Shown here: piece after piece, positions 21,251 to 33,376 of the stretch
How positions within the stretch are numbered: position 1 is the first letter of the stretch
Layout of the letters: each line of letters begins with the position of its first letter
DNA from: Pogostemon cablin
Lineage: Eukaryota > Streptophyta > Magnoliopsida > Lamiales > Lamiaceae
DNA length: 64,000 bases
NCBI GenBank assembly: GCA_023678885.1
Contig: CM043012.1
Location: 14,482,036 to 14,546,035 of the forward strand
Reading direction: 5' to 3'
The notes under the pieces: model-generated
What the model was told of the DNA's origin: nothing
What the model saw: only the letters and a program-made list of their open reading frames with translations
The model's database searches: none
Made by a program: the position numbers and the translations under genes

Positions 21251-22514
21251 TTTACCATAGTGGAGATCTGACCCATAGAATATGACAAATTCTGCAACTG
21301 CTTGTTCACTTCCTCATTCTATTTTGTCATATTCGAATCCATCAGAACTATGCAGTTATTGATTTTGTTTATGTCATCATCATTCTTCTTCATATATCTT
21401 GCTAACACTTCACCAATACCGGCCTTTCCTTCTTCAGTCTTGGCACCATGGTCAAAATTTGGAGGATATGGAACTACATTATTCGAATTTGAATAAGAGA
21501 AGTTCTCATGCCTCTGATTCTGCCAATTTCCTCCTTGATTACTAGGACCTCCCCCTTGGTTATTCCTTTGGTTTGAATTACCTTGAGGGTACCTATTTCC
21601 TTGCCAATTCTTAGGAGCTCTCGAACCTTGAAGACTCTGTCCCATAGCCAATTAGCATCATCGACCTCTTGAAGGTTCATCACCACATCATCACTTGCAG
21701 GCCCTCGTTTGCCTCCCCTATTATTACCTGATATCAGAGTAACCAGGTGTTTGTTCATCTGTTCCAACTGAGAGACAACTCTATCATTTCTATCAACTTC
21801 AGCAACCTTCTCTTCAACCTGTGCAACTTTACCAAGTATGTAAATCCCTCGGATCTTCTCAGATGGCCAATCCCTTGAGTTCATAGAGATATCATCGAAC
21901 AATTTCTCCACGACATTGGATGTTTTGCCAAAGATTGTTCCTCCAGCAGAAACATCAACCAACACTCTTGATTCATTGTCAAGGCCATTATAGAAGACAC
22001 TGATGAGTTGAGACTTTTTAAATCCATGCTATAGGCATCTCCTCAACGCATCAGTAAACTTTTCCCAAGCCTCTCCAAACGACTCATATCTCCTCTGCTT
22101 AAACTGATTGATCTCATGTTTCAATAAAAAAACGTTACCCGGTGGCATAAATCGATCCACAAATAATGCCTGCAACTTAGTCCAGTTTGAGCAACTGTCT
22201 CCCTTCAACTTATCATACCACTCTCTTGCCTTATCAACCAATGAAAACTGAAAAAGCCTCATCTTCCATCTATCATTAGTAGCATCAACAGCTTTCATTG
22301 TATCCATGTAGCTGTTGAAACGCTTAAGATGGCCATAGGGCTCATAAAAAATGCCTCAGGGAAAGGGGTTTTTCTCCACCATATTAATCAGGGCTGGCCT
22401 TATGTCGTTTGCTTCATCAGTTTGAATGGCTCCAACTACGCTTGATCCTCCTAGATGGGTGGACTTGAATGTCTCACGGATGACGATGTCATCCTCATTA
22501 GTTCTATCTCCCAT
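21251..22514 (-). pseudogene. Athila-type gag of the nested element
   Basis: An ATG at 22514 starts MGDRTNEDDIVIRETFKS. The capsid domain contains RLFQFSLVDKAREWYDKL, FVDRFMPPGNVFLLKHEI and YESFGEAWEKFTDALRRC, the standard retrotransposon Gag order. FYNGLDNESRVLVDVSAGG and SEKIRGIYILG follow, then a coiled-coil QVEEKVAEVDRNDRVVSQLE. A Gly/Asn/Gln-rich tail (GNSNQRNNQGGG) is reached after a frameshift near 21640. An in-frame stop lies near 22355 and another near 22030. Gag relics of this form are typical of Athila. This product would supply the particle shell. Confidence 0.87.
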
Positions 22515-22850
22515 AATTGTTGTTTCTGATTCGGATTCTGATTTTGATTCAGCATTTTATGTGTTAACTTGATTTTCTATCTGCTTTTTTCCTCCTCTAC
22601 GACTGCTTTAGGATCCGGTGTCTTCGTTTTCTTCGTCGGAGGTGGTACCTTTACAGCTTTAGGAGATTCTTTGTTGTTCCTCTTCTTATCCTTGTAGAAG
22701 CTTCTATCTCCGGATCAAATTTAAGATCTTTAAGTCTTGTTTTCTTCTAGTAAGCATGCAACTCAAGAAAAATTCAAGTTAAAAACAATTAAATCTCAAC
22801 AAAATATTCTAATTAAATGAGTAATAAAATAAAAATAAATAATTAAAACT

Positions 22851-22871
22851 GTCCCCGGCACAACGACACCA
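22851..22871 (-). other. Primer-binding site of the nested element
   Basis: On the minus strand, 6 bases after the 5' LTR end, the sequence reads TGGTGTCGTTGTGCCGGGGA. This is close to the TGGCGCCGTTGCCGGGGA site used by Athila elements, with a few changes. It confirms minus orientation and the lineage. Confidence 0.78.
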
Positions 22872-22877
22872 TAAACT

Positions 22878-24487
22878 TGTTAGGCTTATTTTGTGCACTC
22901 CAATTTAATCCTCAAGTATAAGGATGTCAATTGTAGCAGCAAGTACCCAAGTTAAATTATTGATCCCACTGAGACGGTTAATTATTTATTTATTCTAAAT
23001 TACTATTTAAGAAGAATTGAGTAACCAAATTTCCTAGTTTGTGATGATTATTAATCTAAATAACAAAATATTAAATAACTGAATTAATTAAAAGTAATGA
23101 GGAAAAAATCGAGTTCTAATCAAGAGATAAACGACAGTTCTAATGTAATCCAATATGGACTAATTAATTTGAATTCATGGACTTCCAATTATTCATTCAT
23201 GCAGATTTTATGAAAATACACCACATAACCCTATTTTGCCACCGGATATGATCCAATTCAAAGCTAATAGTATAATCTGGTTTAAATCCTAAGGTGCACG
23301 AATATTACCAAACCTTATTCCTAGATACTAATCAAAGCAAACAACAATATATCCGAATGGTAAGCTCGACTAACAAGATATTCTCTGGAATTACTACAAT
23401 GTTCTATTCACTTCGTACTTGAATGTCTAATTACATTGTTCCACTAAACAATTCAAGTATCTGATTTACCAGTTCATGGAATTAAAGTGTTTATAGCGGA
23501 ACTACCTTAACTCCTAACAGATAGACAATACAAGTCATGAACGTACACGAACTAACACAATAATTCAAGCATTATAGCGGATGTCATTAAAATATTATGA
23601 AGTCATTATGAAGCATGATTTCAAAGTCTCAAGACGAATCAAATAAATCAAAATAATAATCAGCATGAATTCACAAAAATCAGACTAATTCATCAAACCA
23701 ATTTTGTCTACCCTTCAAACCTTAAAACTGTAAAAAAAATTAGCCCATGGGGTTACAAGCAACTCTCATGGATATCAAATTCATACAAAAAAGTCTTGAC
23801 AAACGAAAATAAAAGAAAGGAATATAAAAATCCTAGTGTTGGAGTTGTCTCAATTTCCTTCTCCGTCTCTCCGATTGACTTATCTCTCTCTTGAATGACT
23901 CTTGAATCTCCTCCAGTGTGGATGGATGATGGGATGGATGTGGATGATGGTAGATGATGGATAGGAGGTGATCCCCTTGTGGAGGGTGGTGTCTCTTATG
24001 AATAATGATGTGAAATATATAGGTGTGAGAAGGGAATGAGATAAGGAAAGAATTGTGCTCCAAGAAATAGCTAAAATTGGCTAATTTTCAAAAAAAATTG
24101 GAAATTCCCGTCGGCAGCTGTGCAGTCTCACCGTTTCAAGCATAACTTCCTCATACGGACTCCGATTTCAGTGATTTTTATGTCAAAACGATCCTCTCTT
24201 CCATGGCTTTCCAACATATATCACATGATCAATTTGGACTTCTACAAGAACACAAAAAATTTATTCAAATGGACGTGTGCTTTTTAGCATTCCTTCACAC
24301 TTTCACTCTTCATTCCAACTTTGAACTTTTGATCCTGTTTTACCTATCAAAACTCAACAAAACACCTTAGTAGCATCAAAATCGTGTAAATACTCAAACA
24401 TACACAATTTTATGCAAAAATAATAACTTTTCTAAGCAAAACGGTGTAATGTGCACACATAAAATGAGTGAAATTACACTCTCAACA
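22878..24487 (-). repeat. 5' LTR of the gag-protease element
   Basis: 1610 bp, TGTTAGGC...CTCTCAACA. It matches the 3' LTR (18161-19804) along its length with scattered substitutions and lacks the tandem duplication of that copy. 'GAAATATATAGGTGTGAGAAG' at about 24012 gives a CTATATAT on the minus strand, a possible TATA box. Confidence 0.93.
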
Positions 24488-24492
24488 GGGGG

Positions 24493-25403
24493 AACCAGTC
24501 GAGGAAGTCGTAGCCATAAGAATGGAACTGAGCAACTCCGATTTAGAACTATATGTCGGGTCACAACAGAAGGAACCACAAAGGATAGTTTTGATAAAAT
24601 TCTTGAAGGCTAACCTGGATGTGTTCGTCTGGACACCGACGAACATACAGGGGATAGGCCCCAAACACGCGTGCCATCGGCTCAACGTAAACCCATCGTA
24701 TCGCCCGATCAAACAAAAGAAAAGAAGTACAATCTGGAGAAATATGAGATCGTCGAAATAGATTTTAGGAAGCTATTAGCGAATACCCTCGTCAGGGAAG
24801 CTCTGTTCCCTTCGTTGCTGGCCGACCCAGTCCTAGTCCAAAAAGCCAACAAATCCTGGAGACTCTGCATCGACTTCACTGACCTCAACAAGGCATGCCC
24901 CAAGGACAGTTTCCCTCTTCCGTATGTCGATCAAATGGTGGACGTAACGGTGGGTCACGAGTTGATGATTATGGACGCGTACTCTGGCTATCATCAAATC
25001 CCCATGCACCTAGATGATGTGGAGAAGATAGCTTTCTACACAAGAAAAATCTACTATGCTGGGTAATGATGTCGTTCGGGTTGAAGAATGCGGGTGCCAC
25101 GTACCAGAGGTGGTCAACAAAATATTCCATAAAGAGCTAGGCAAAACCATGGAAGTGTACGAGGATGACATGTTGGTCAAAAGCATCGCCATGGACGACC
25201 ACGTACACCACCTGAGTAGAGCATTCGGCATCTTACGCCACTATGGGATGAAGTTAAATCCGAAAAAGTGCACCTTTGAATTCTCGACAGGGAAATTCCT
25301 CAGCTACATAGTAAGTAAAAGAGGCATAGAGGCGAATCTGCACAAAGTGAAAGCGATACTAGATATGGAGCCCCGAAGCACGCTAAAGGAGTACAAAAAC
25401 TAG
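24493..25403 (+). pseudogene. Tat reverse transcriptase
   Basis: Homology resumes after the nested element. The pre-RT part reads VFVWTPTNIQGIGPKHACHR, then LNVNPSYRPIKQKKR. RT has SWRLCIDFTDLNKACPKDSF and MDAYSGYHQIPM, followed by a break near 25060. The catalytic box is EVYEDDMLVKS at about 25155-25185, in which Tat elements normally have YVDDMLVKS, so the second residue is changed but the DD pair is kept. KLNPKKCTFEFSTGKFLSYI and RGIEANLHKVKAILDM follow. At least three frame changes make it inactive. Confidence 0.92.
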
Positions 25404-25935
25404 CCGGGAGAATTGCGTCCCTCAGCCGCTTCCTATCCAGGGCATTAGACAAGTGTAAACCCCTCCTAGACGTAATACGCAAGGAGAAGTTTGATTGGAC
25501 GTCGGTAGCCCAGAAAGCCTTCGACGGACTGCAAGTCATCCTAGCTAACATAAAAACTCCCTTGAAACCACGGCCGGGCGAGACTCTCAGTTTATATCTA
25601 GCCACGTCAGAGTCGGTATTGAGTGCGGTTTTGGTCTGAACAGAGGAGAAGCAACAAGAGTCAGTGTATTACATAAGCCAGATGCTCAGAGAGGTGGAAC
25701 TCAGATACCCCGTTGTTGAGAAACTCGCTTACGCATTGGTGATAAGCGTAGGAAAACTAAGGCCTTACTTTCTGGAACACCCGATTGAAGTGGTGACATC
25801 CTTCCTACTAAGGCAAGTGCTCTCCAAACCAGATTCCGCAGGGAGGCTGATGAATTGGGCTGTGGAACTGAGCTAATTCGACATCAAATATGTTCTCAGA
25901 ACGGCCATCAAAGCACAAGCTCTGGAGGAGTTCAT
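25404..25935 (+). pseudogene. Tat first (gypsy-type) RNase H
   Basis: After a frame change the sequence reads LAGRIASLSRFLSRALDKC, the usual linker, then ETLSLYLATSESVLSAVLV. Here the first catalytic Asp is replaced by Ala, as is normal for the decayed first RNase H of this lineage. YYISQMLREVELRYPVVEKL, ALVISVGKLRPYF, LLRQVLSKPDSAGRLMNW and FDIKYVLRTAIKAQALEEF complete the domain. In-frame stops occur at about 25637 and 25874. It serves as a connection domain to the second RNase H. Confidence 0.88.
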
Positions 25936-25957
25936 ATTTGAGCTCACCATCCCCACC

Positions 25958-26370
25958 TTGCTAGGTGAAGTGATTACCAAGCCATGGCAGATGTCAGTAG
26001 ACGGATCATCCACAGCTCACGCAGTCGGAGCTGGCGTAGTCCTCACAGCTCCCACTGGCGAAGTATTCTGCTCGGCCATCAGGTTCGGATTCCCCGCAAC
26101 CAACAACAAAGCCGAGTATGAGGCCTTACTTTCTGGCATGAGAATGGCATTGACATTCGGGGCCAAAAGAGTGATGATCTTCAGTGACGCTGAGCTTAAA
26201 GTTAACCAAATAAAAGGAGATTACGAAGCAAAAGGCCAACAACTCGCGGGATACCGAAAAATAGTCGCCGAAATGATCCCAGAATTTGATCACATATACA
26301 TCACATAGGTGCCTAGACAACGCAACACACAAGCTGATGCACTAGCCCGACTGGCAACTTTAGAAAATAC
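25958..26370 (+). pseudogene. Tat second, archaeal-type RNase H (aRNH)
   Basis: WQMSVDGSSTAHAVGAGVVL opens the domain with the first catalytic Asp in VDGSS. ATNNKAEYEALLSGMRMAL carries the Glu, RVMIFSDAELKVNQIKGDYE the second Asp, and after one stop at about 26306 VPRQRNTQADALARLA the last Asp. All four catalytic positions are present. An additional RNase H of the archaeal/plant type immediately after the gypsy-type one defines the Tat lineage; it probably took over removal of the RNA strand and primers. Confidence 0.92.
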
Positions 26371-27676
26371 AGAGCAGCTAGGAAGCGTTAGTGTGATGAA
26401 ACAAAAAGCCCCAAGTGACAGAATGATCTGGCAGATTAACGAAGAGGAAACGTGGATAACTCCCATCAAGACCTTTTTGGAAGAGGGAAAAGAGCCAGAG
26501 AACAAGTTGGAAGCTAGGCGGCTGCGACTCCAAGTGGCCAGATACAACGTAGTGAACGGCGTATTATATAAGAGAGGATATTCGACGCCACTCATGAGGT
26601 GTCTGACTAAGGACGAAGCCACCAAGGTCCTCTCGGAGATACATGAGGGTGTCTGCGAGAACCACTCAGGGGGACAAGCTTTAGCCCATAAAATCATCAT
26701 ACAAGGGTAGTTTTGGCCCACCCCCAAGAAAGACGCAATCAAATATGCCAAGGCATGTAAAAGCTGCTAGATATATGCCCCCATAATCAGGACCCCCTCT
26801 ACCGAACTAATTACAACGGCAGCACCGTGGCCTTTTACCAAATGGGAGATTGATCTAATCGGCCCATTCCTCCTCGGCAGGGAAGGTGTTAAATTTGCAA
26901 TAGTTGCAGCCGATTATTTCTCCAAATGGGCAGAAGCAGAGGCGTTAGCCACCATCAACGAAGCCAACATGATAAGATTCATATGGAAGAACATCGTCTG
27001 CTGCTTTGGAAAACCTAACGCCATAGTAACCGATAACGGGAAATAATTCAAAGGGGCGAAACTCCAAAGATTCTGCGACGGCCTAAGAATCAAGAAGCTG
27101 TTCTCGTCACCATACTACCCCCAGTCTAATGGGCAGGTGGAAGCGGTAAACAAAGTGATTAAACATACCCTCAAAACAAGGCTGGAAAAACTTAAAGGAA
27201 GCTGGGCCCGCATAGCTACCTGGAGTCATGTGGTCATACTGCACCACTACTAGGACGTCAATAGGAGAAACTCCAATCTCCTTAACATACGGCACCAAAG
27301 CAGTCATCCCACCAGAAGTAGCCCATCTGACTTTTTGTGTATCCCACCAAGAGGAAAACCTTAATCCTGAAGCCCTAAAGCTTAGCCTATACTTAGTGGA
27401 AGAACTCCGACTACAAGCGGCAGAGAGGCATGCAATATATAAATCCCGACTGGAGGCCCAATATAATAAAAAAGTCACATAAGAGACTTTGCGGTTGGAG
27501 AACTAGTAATGAGGAAGATTTGTCTGCCAGGTGGTGGTGTGTTTGGCGGAAACTGGGAAGGCCCATACATAGTAAAAAGGAATGTGGGTAATGGAGCGTA
27601 TGAGCTCAGTGAACTCAACGGTGAAAGCATCAAGCACCCATGGAACGCCCAGAATTTAAAGCACTTCTATGCTTGA
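26371..27676 (+). pseudogene. Tat integrase
   Basis: The N-terminal zinc module shows EIHEGVCENHSGGQALAHKI and, after a stop at 26708, ACKSC. The core has WEIDLIGPF (D), AIVTDNGK (D) followed by a stop, and PYYPQSNGQVEAVNKVIKH (E). Further frame changes near 27230 lead to GETPISLTYGTKAVIPPEV and KSRLEAQYNKKV. The C-terminal part (GGNWEGPYIVKRNVGNGAYE, then WNAQNLKHFYA) ends at TGA 27674-27676, the normal end of Tat pol. Inactive. Confidence 0.9.
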
Positions 27677-27879
27677 AAATGCAATTAGCCATTTACAACA
27701 TGTCCATATTGTAGGAAGGATAGTAAGGTCGCATGAGTGTAACCTCACGCGAAGGCACATATTAAATAAAAGTGCAAGCAAAATTAAAAACGCACGCCAT
27801 ACCACAACCTACTACTAATAGAACATTAAAAGGCTACAAAGTGTCCTATAAGAACATCACAATAAGCAAAATAAAAAGT
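27677..27879 (+). other. Spacer between Tat pol and the antisense unit
   Basis: About 200 bp without coding motifs; the sense pol and the antisense unit converge here, so both transcripts would end in or cross this stretch. Confidence 0.45.
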
Positions 27880-30014
27880 TTAGAACTATGAAGGCCTACC
27901 AGCTCCACCTGAACCCCCCGCTTGCACTACTTGAACCAGAGCTGTCAGCAACACCAGAAAAGTCGCGAAGGCTCCTTATCCAAGCTATCTCCGCTTCCAA
28001 CTGATGAACCCGGCTCTCAGCCAGTCAGGCCCTATCTCTATAAGCTGTAGACTGGGTATTTGTTGTGGAAATCAACTGTTCAGCCACCATGGTCTGCTGA
28101 ACTTTTGAAACAACTGGGAAGTCTTCGGCACGAACGGAAGCCCAGTGCTGAGGCCAACGCCTGAATGAATAACCTGACCGGATTCAATCAAAAGGAGGAA
28201 GTGGCATAGAAGGGTCAGAGCGTGACCAACGCTGACCAAAGCATCATTTTCGTTCTCATGAAGCCCAGCACTCTGAAGCCAATGAGTCAACACAAGACTC
28301 CATGAATGGACGGGAATGAAGTCGGCTTTAGAAATAGTTAATTCTGTCTCAATTGCCGCCCAAGCCTCTCCAATGCTCCGCAGCCGCAGCAGCTCCTCTA
28401 AGGCAACCAGAGGTACCCACTTCCGGTACCACCCCTCTCGGCATGCACACCCTCCTCCATTCGGGGACCCCGAGGCTAACTGGCACCAGGAGGAGTCTGA
28501 ATAGGGTTAATCCTCACCCTAGTAGCATGACCTGAATGAAAGGAAGAATCAAAAGCAGCGCTGTTCCGTGCCCTCTCTTCACTCTTCGGCACCTTTCCCT
28601 TATCCAACCAGCGGGCACGAGCCATGTCATCCTCCCCGGAAGAACATTCGTCCGTTGGCACTACTCCATCTGGGTCTTCATTCGCCTCGGCTACCTCAGT
28701 CTCCTCAGCGGCAATGGTAATCTCGCCACGAGGTCTCTGTCCACTCTCGACCCCAGTGGGGATTTCTCGGCCGCCATGGAACTAGGGCCAGCTTCCCCTT
28801 GAACATCACAAATCACAGGAGGATACACGGACTGATTAGAAAAATACTCATCAAGAGCTGTGTCTCAAGAGGTGAAATCGTCACTAATCGTCCCTACGAA
28901 GATTAATGGAGGAGCCCGAGTAGGATCCTGAAATAAGTTTGCGTTTGAAAGACGGGTATCAGACAAAAGAGGAGACACGTCGCGAGGGAGCGCCATTTGG
29001 TTGATCACATCAAATTCCCACCTGAAACCCAGAGATAATTCTTCTTCGGTCGGATGAATGGGAGCTATCAACAAAAGGAGGCGTAAAGTGAGACCAAAAC
29101 TGTGAGGATAGGACAATGGGCCGACAATTAAGAGAGAGGGACTTACGAGATCTAGGAGTCTGAAAAGTATAAGGGACAGGCAGATAGTTCCCAAGATGGT
29201 CTCGACACTCGAATCCGTGAACCCAAAACCATTGATGCCTCTAGTGCCGACGGCCGATATCATTCTAATTAAAGATAGGACAAATGTCCCATTGCACCTG
29301 CAAATAATAATGGCCCTGGCACCCAGGATTGCGAACGTACCTGTACACGTAATCAATATCGCTAGTTATGGGAGAAGAACATTCACTCTCATGAAGGAGC
29401 ACCAAGAGGCCAACTAAACTGGCCCAATCCGAAGGTATGAGTTGCATCAGAGGCAAACCCCATTTTATTAACACCCGAGCAAGGGTCTGGGCTAGTGGAA
29501 GCCACACGCCCGCAACGAACATTCCAGTGTTGAAAGCAGAGTACCCAAGATCACCCTTCCAAGGCCGATCCCGGTGAGCAGGAGTCGCAAACCCTATCTC
29601 GGGATAACTGTAAAGATTGAAGGTGCTCTCCATATCCTCCTCCCTCATACTGGAAGCATAGCCCCTCAGGGTGGAATTGGTTACGGCGTGACCCCAGCCT
29701 GACAGATGGCTAAAACAATTAGGTTCGGTAGAATCCTCCAAATTCACAAATGACGGGAAGGCCCGGCCTTTGGTTTTAGGCACCACACGGTGGGATGATG
29801 CCCCCTCCATGAAAGGTGTTGATTCACGTGGAAGTTCATAGTGTGGCAGTGGAAGAACGGAGAGGCCACCGCTATGGTTCACAAGATGAGCCTTAGCGTT
29901 GCTGGCCTCCTCTTCCTCCTCCTCAGAACTACTGAAATCTTGAAAAGATCTCGAGTCCACAGCCAAAAGTGGCAAGAGGAAACCACCAAAGAGCATAAAA
30001 ACAAACATGAACAC
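27880..30014 (-). pseudogene. Tat antisense unit B: gypsy-type 'transposase' domain protein
   Basis: On the strand opposite pol. A Ser/Glu-rich start (SSSEEEEEEASNAKAH) is followed by STFNLYSYPEIGFATPAH, FNTGMFVAGVWLPLAQTLA, then LIPSDWASLVGLLVLLHE. The pattern 'F-x-x-G-x-x-L-P-L...x-P-x-x-W-x-x-L-x-G-x-x-V-L' is that of the 'putative gypsy-type transposon' domain (PF04195), known from extra ORFs of Tat elements. After VPYTFQTPRS a GTAAGT donor at 29146 and an AG acceptor give a possible 82-nt intron (29065-29146), then PIHPTEEELSLGFRWEFD. The tail (28476-28661 and below) is polar. Frame breaks suggest decay. Function unknown in the family. Confidence 0.68.
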
Positions 30015-30439
30015 CCTAAAAGATTAAACAATAGTCATGGCAGAAAATTTTCGGAAAGATGGAAAAGAGAAGAAGTTGTAGAAAGAAGAAATGGTGAATG
30101 TGGCCTCTTTAGTTGCATGGCTAATTCTTTTATAGACAAGAGGGGGTAACTGTTCTCCCAGAATTCGAAGCGCTCATCCCAATTTTGAACGAGAGCCGTC
30201 GAATCAACACACGTGGATACAATCAAAGAAGTAGACTAGAGAGAATGATAACTGATGTGATAATTCAAAGAGAAGTGGCGGCGAGGATATCGGGAGATCA
30301 AATGCATTAATGGTACATTTAATGCGTGTCAAAAACCACTATTTAATGCAATCATTTTCATTAAAGAGCAAAGATACAAACTGGATGGGAACTTTTAAGT
30401 AGGAAGACAAATGTACATTGCAACATCTATACCATGAAA

Positions 30440-31973
30440 CCTAACTCCCGCCAGCCGGACCAGTAGGGGAGAGAGTCAGACCACAAGGGGCCATTCTTGA
30501 AGTCGATGCCATCGAAGTCTGAGAAGCAGTTCGATTAGCGATACCGAGAATGGGGAAGAAATCAGATACATACCCTAAAGGAGCCAGATTCATCATCTTA
30601 GACTCCCAGTTAACACTAGCTGGTAATCCAAATGCGGCTATCCGAACCCGAAGCATTCAACAGTAGTTATTAAGAAGACTCGACACCCCACCTACATTCA
30701 CTAACCACGCCGAATGTGCCAATACCTTGGTAAAGCTCATTATGTCGGCCACCTTCATTACAAAATTTATCAGGGCTGAGAAGTCGATGGTATACCTGCT
30801 ATTAAGTGCGGCCACCTCGGATTCCTTGGCGGCCAGCTCCCTCTGACACTCTACGAGTGTTCCCTTGGCAGTGGCTAAATTCTGAGTCAGCAGCTCGCAC
30901 TTCTCCTCGGAACCCTTTAACGCCTCTTCGGTGGCCTTTAACTCCTCTTCACGAGGATGGAGTCTCTCCTCCGATAACATCAACTCCTCATTGCCAGCCT
31001 CTAAGGCTGCTTCCAAAGTCACGCACTAATGAGCCGCCTCTTCCTTCTTGGCTTTCACAGTCTCCGACTGTCTCTTTTCTACCAACTCTGCATTCTTTCT
31101 TGCTCGAACCGATTCCACCTCACGCTTGCAGCAGCTGGCGGTTAGCTTTGCTATCTTCTGGTCCTTGCGAGCCAACAGAGACGATGTCTGACTCAAATAA
31201 GTCAAGGCCATAGACTGGTAGCCGACAACAGAGTAGACTAGTTTGTAGATGTTCAACTCCCAGATAATGTCACTCTCCTCTTAAGTAAAGGAGGTCGGGA
31301 TGGTTTCCGCCGCTCTTTGCATAAAGCTAGGGAAATTTGACTGGCAGAATTGGTAAGGATTGGATCCATAAAGACTCCATAAGATGGGCGGACGGGGACA
31401 AACCTCGGCATAATAGACGCCAACCTTAAAACCTAAGTAAGGAGTTTCGGTTGAAGGCGCCACGCGGACGGCCCTGCTAGTGAAGAGACCCAAGCTCTCG
31501 GCACGGGCCCTCTTACTTGGGGGCTGAGAAGAGTCATCAACGAACGACGATCGAACCATCAGACCGATACTACCCGGTCCCCTGGGCTGGCACTGTACTG
31601 ACCGAACGATTGGAGAAGAGCTGCCATAATCCAAAAGGAGGTAGTCTTCCTCTTGCTCCTCCTTCCGCTCGTCAGCTACGTTAACAAATCCCTCTTGGCT
31701 AAGAGGATAGAGAATGCCCTTGCCCGAATCCAGCCGCACGGCCTCCCCATCAGTCCGAGCAACCTCCGAGACCACTTCACGACCAGGCGGGTCCTGAGGG
31801 CTCGGCTCCACGACAGAAGTATTATCCACCTCCACGACCTCCACTGAAGAGCTCAGTACAACGACCTTAAAGTCGACAGGATAGAGGGCCCACTTGACCC
31901 CACCACTACCCTAACAGGAAAGTTCGGGACGACGGCTGAAGCCCCCAGTAATACAGTATTCATCTCGGCATGG
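30440..31973 (-). pseudogene. Tat antisense unit A, C-terminal part with coiled coil
   Basis: Minus-strand frames in order: an acidic/Ser region with KRARAESLGL, then VCPRPPILWSLYGSNPYQFC and FPSFMQRAAETI. After a stop come YQSMALTYLSQTSSLLARKD and a long coiled coil (RHPREEELKATEEALKGSEE type heptads, 30657-31256), ending in a small domain with APLGYVSDFF. This is the usual C-terminal half of Tat antisense proteins. Its N-terminal part lies at 40154-41074: the Copia element separates the two. Unit A therefore precedes unit B on the minus strand. Several stops. Confidence 0.62.
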
Positions 31974-31978
31974 GCAGC

Positions 31979-33362
31979 TAATGGATTGTATACTAAAACT
32001 CTAGCTTTAGTTTGAACAATGTTATAACAATTTATTTGAAATGAGAATCATATGATCAAATGATTGCGTCTAATAATTTATTTATATGCACGCCGCAATA
32101 GTCCACTTACTTTATACTTTAGATAATATATTGTGCGACAACACACGGAAGATCATATTATCGGTCTCCTTATAAAGTATAAACAGATGCTCACAACCGA
32201 GATAGACAATGACTCTCTATCGGGATGGTTTAGTGTGGTTTAGTATTAGCTTATCTTGGCTATAGAATCACATTAGTGCACTTTATGTGTATTGAGTAGG
32301 ACCACTTGATATCGTTCAACTTATACTAACTTATAGGAGAACTTGATCTTAGTTATTATGGATGTTCGTGCTCTTAATCCCTATACAATAACCTCGACAC
32401 GTAGGGCAGTATGTATTTCTTTGATTCATCAATGGGTGAGATTTACATGTAATTAAATCAACAAACTCGGTTAGTTGAGAAGTAGTGTTATCTCTATGGT
32501 GTGCTGTTGATTGTAGAAGTAATCCATGTCTGATATAGGTTGATGATGTCCCCATGAGGAGCTCATAAGGATTATCATGTAAATCCTACAGGTGGATTTA
32601 TTCCGGCATGATAATGAGCTTGAGTGGTACTACTCTTGGGTGAGATATTAATTAATGGAGTTGTCAGTAACTTAATTAATTAATTGGCATTGTATATCAA
32701 AAACATGGGGAGTCTAATGGGCTCATAATAAGAAGGAGCTCATAATGTAATTATGGGATTAGAACGGTAGTGCAGTAATAATATTTTAGGGGAATATATT
32801 ATTATTATTGGACTTAAGTATAAGCTTTGGGCTAAGCTTGGATACTTAAGTCCAATGGAGGCCCAACTCTAATTTCTCCTCCTGGTTCCTGTTGTAGCCC
32901 ATAAATAAGTCATCTCAGCTGTTCTAACCCAAAGAGAGACACGCCTAACACATGGCGAGGGTAGATGGAACAGCAGATTGAGTATGTCTGGAGGATCGTC
33001 ACACACACGACGTCGAGATTGGACTTGGGAATACAGCAGAAGATCGGAAGGTTATTTGCTGCTGCTGTCCACCAACTTGTATTTTTTTTATAAAATCGTA
33101 CAGACATCATAATTCGACGTTGATAAACTCATGTAAAGCCAAGGAAGAGAGGATCATTTTGGCATATATATCACTCAAATCCGATATCGGATGAGAAAGT
33201 TATGCCCAAAATGGTGAGGCTGCGCAGGCTGCCGGTGAGAATCCATCTCTTCAACATACCCTAGTGAAAGGTAATATGTTTCTTGTTTTCTTACTTCCGC
33301 TGCATGTTAGAAACGTATGAAACCCTAACGGTTCACGTTAACCAAATGATCGAACGCCAACA
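31979..33362 (+). repeat. Copia 5' LTR
   Basis: 1384 bp. It aligns with 38763-40148 throughout with scattered substitutions. ATTATTATTGGACTTAAGTA, then CCCATAAATAAGTC near 32900, the latter a possible TATA-like site (CATAAATAAG), precede the putative transcribed part. Confidence 0.92.
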
Positions 33363-33364
33363 AT

Positions 33365-33376
33365 TGGTATCAGAGC
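33365..33376 (+). other. Copia primer-binding site (initiator tRNA-Met)
   Basis: TGGTATCAGAGC, an exact match to the classic complement of plant initiator tRNA-Met, lies 2 bp after the LTR. It fixes plus orientation. Confidence 0.95.

Larger units (their letters stand above)
18161..24487 (-). mobile_element. Gag-protease-only Athila-like LTR element, nested in Tat
   Basis: Two long LTRs, TGTTAGGC...CTCTCAACA (18161-19804 and 22878-24487), are flanked by GGGGG on both sides (18156-18160 and 24488-24492), a perfect 5-bp target duplication. On the minus strand the order is 5' LTR, primer-binding site, gag, protease, 3' LTR. No RT, RNase H or integrase homology is found between protease and the 3' LTR. 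The host Tat frame stops and resumes exactly at its ends. It is a structurally complete but non-autonomous element that would need enzymes from a relative. Confidence 0.93.
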
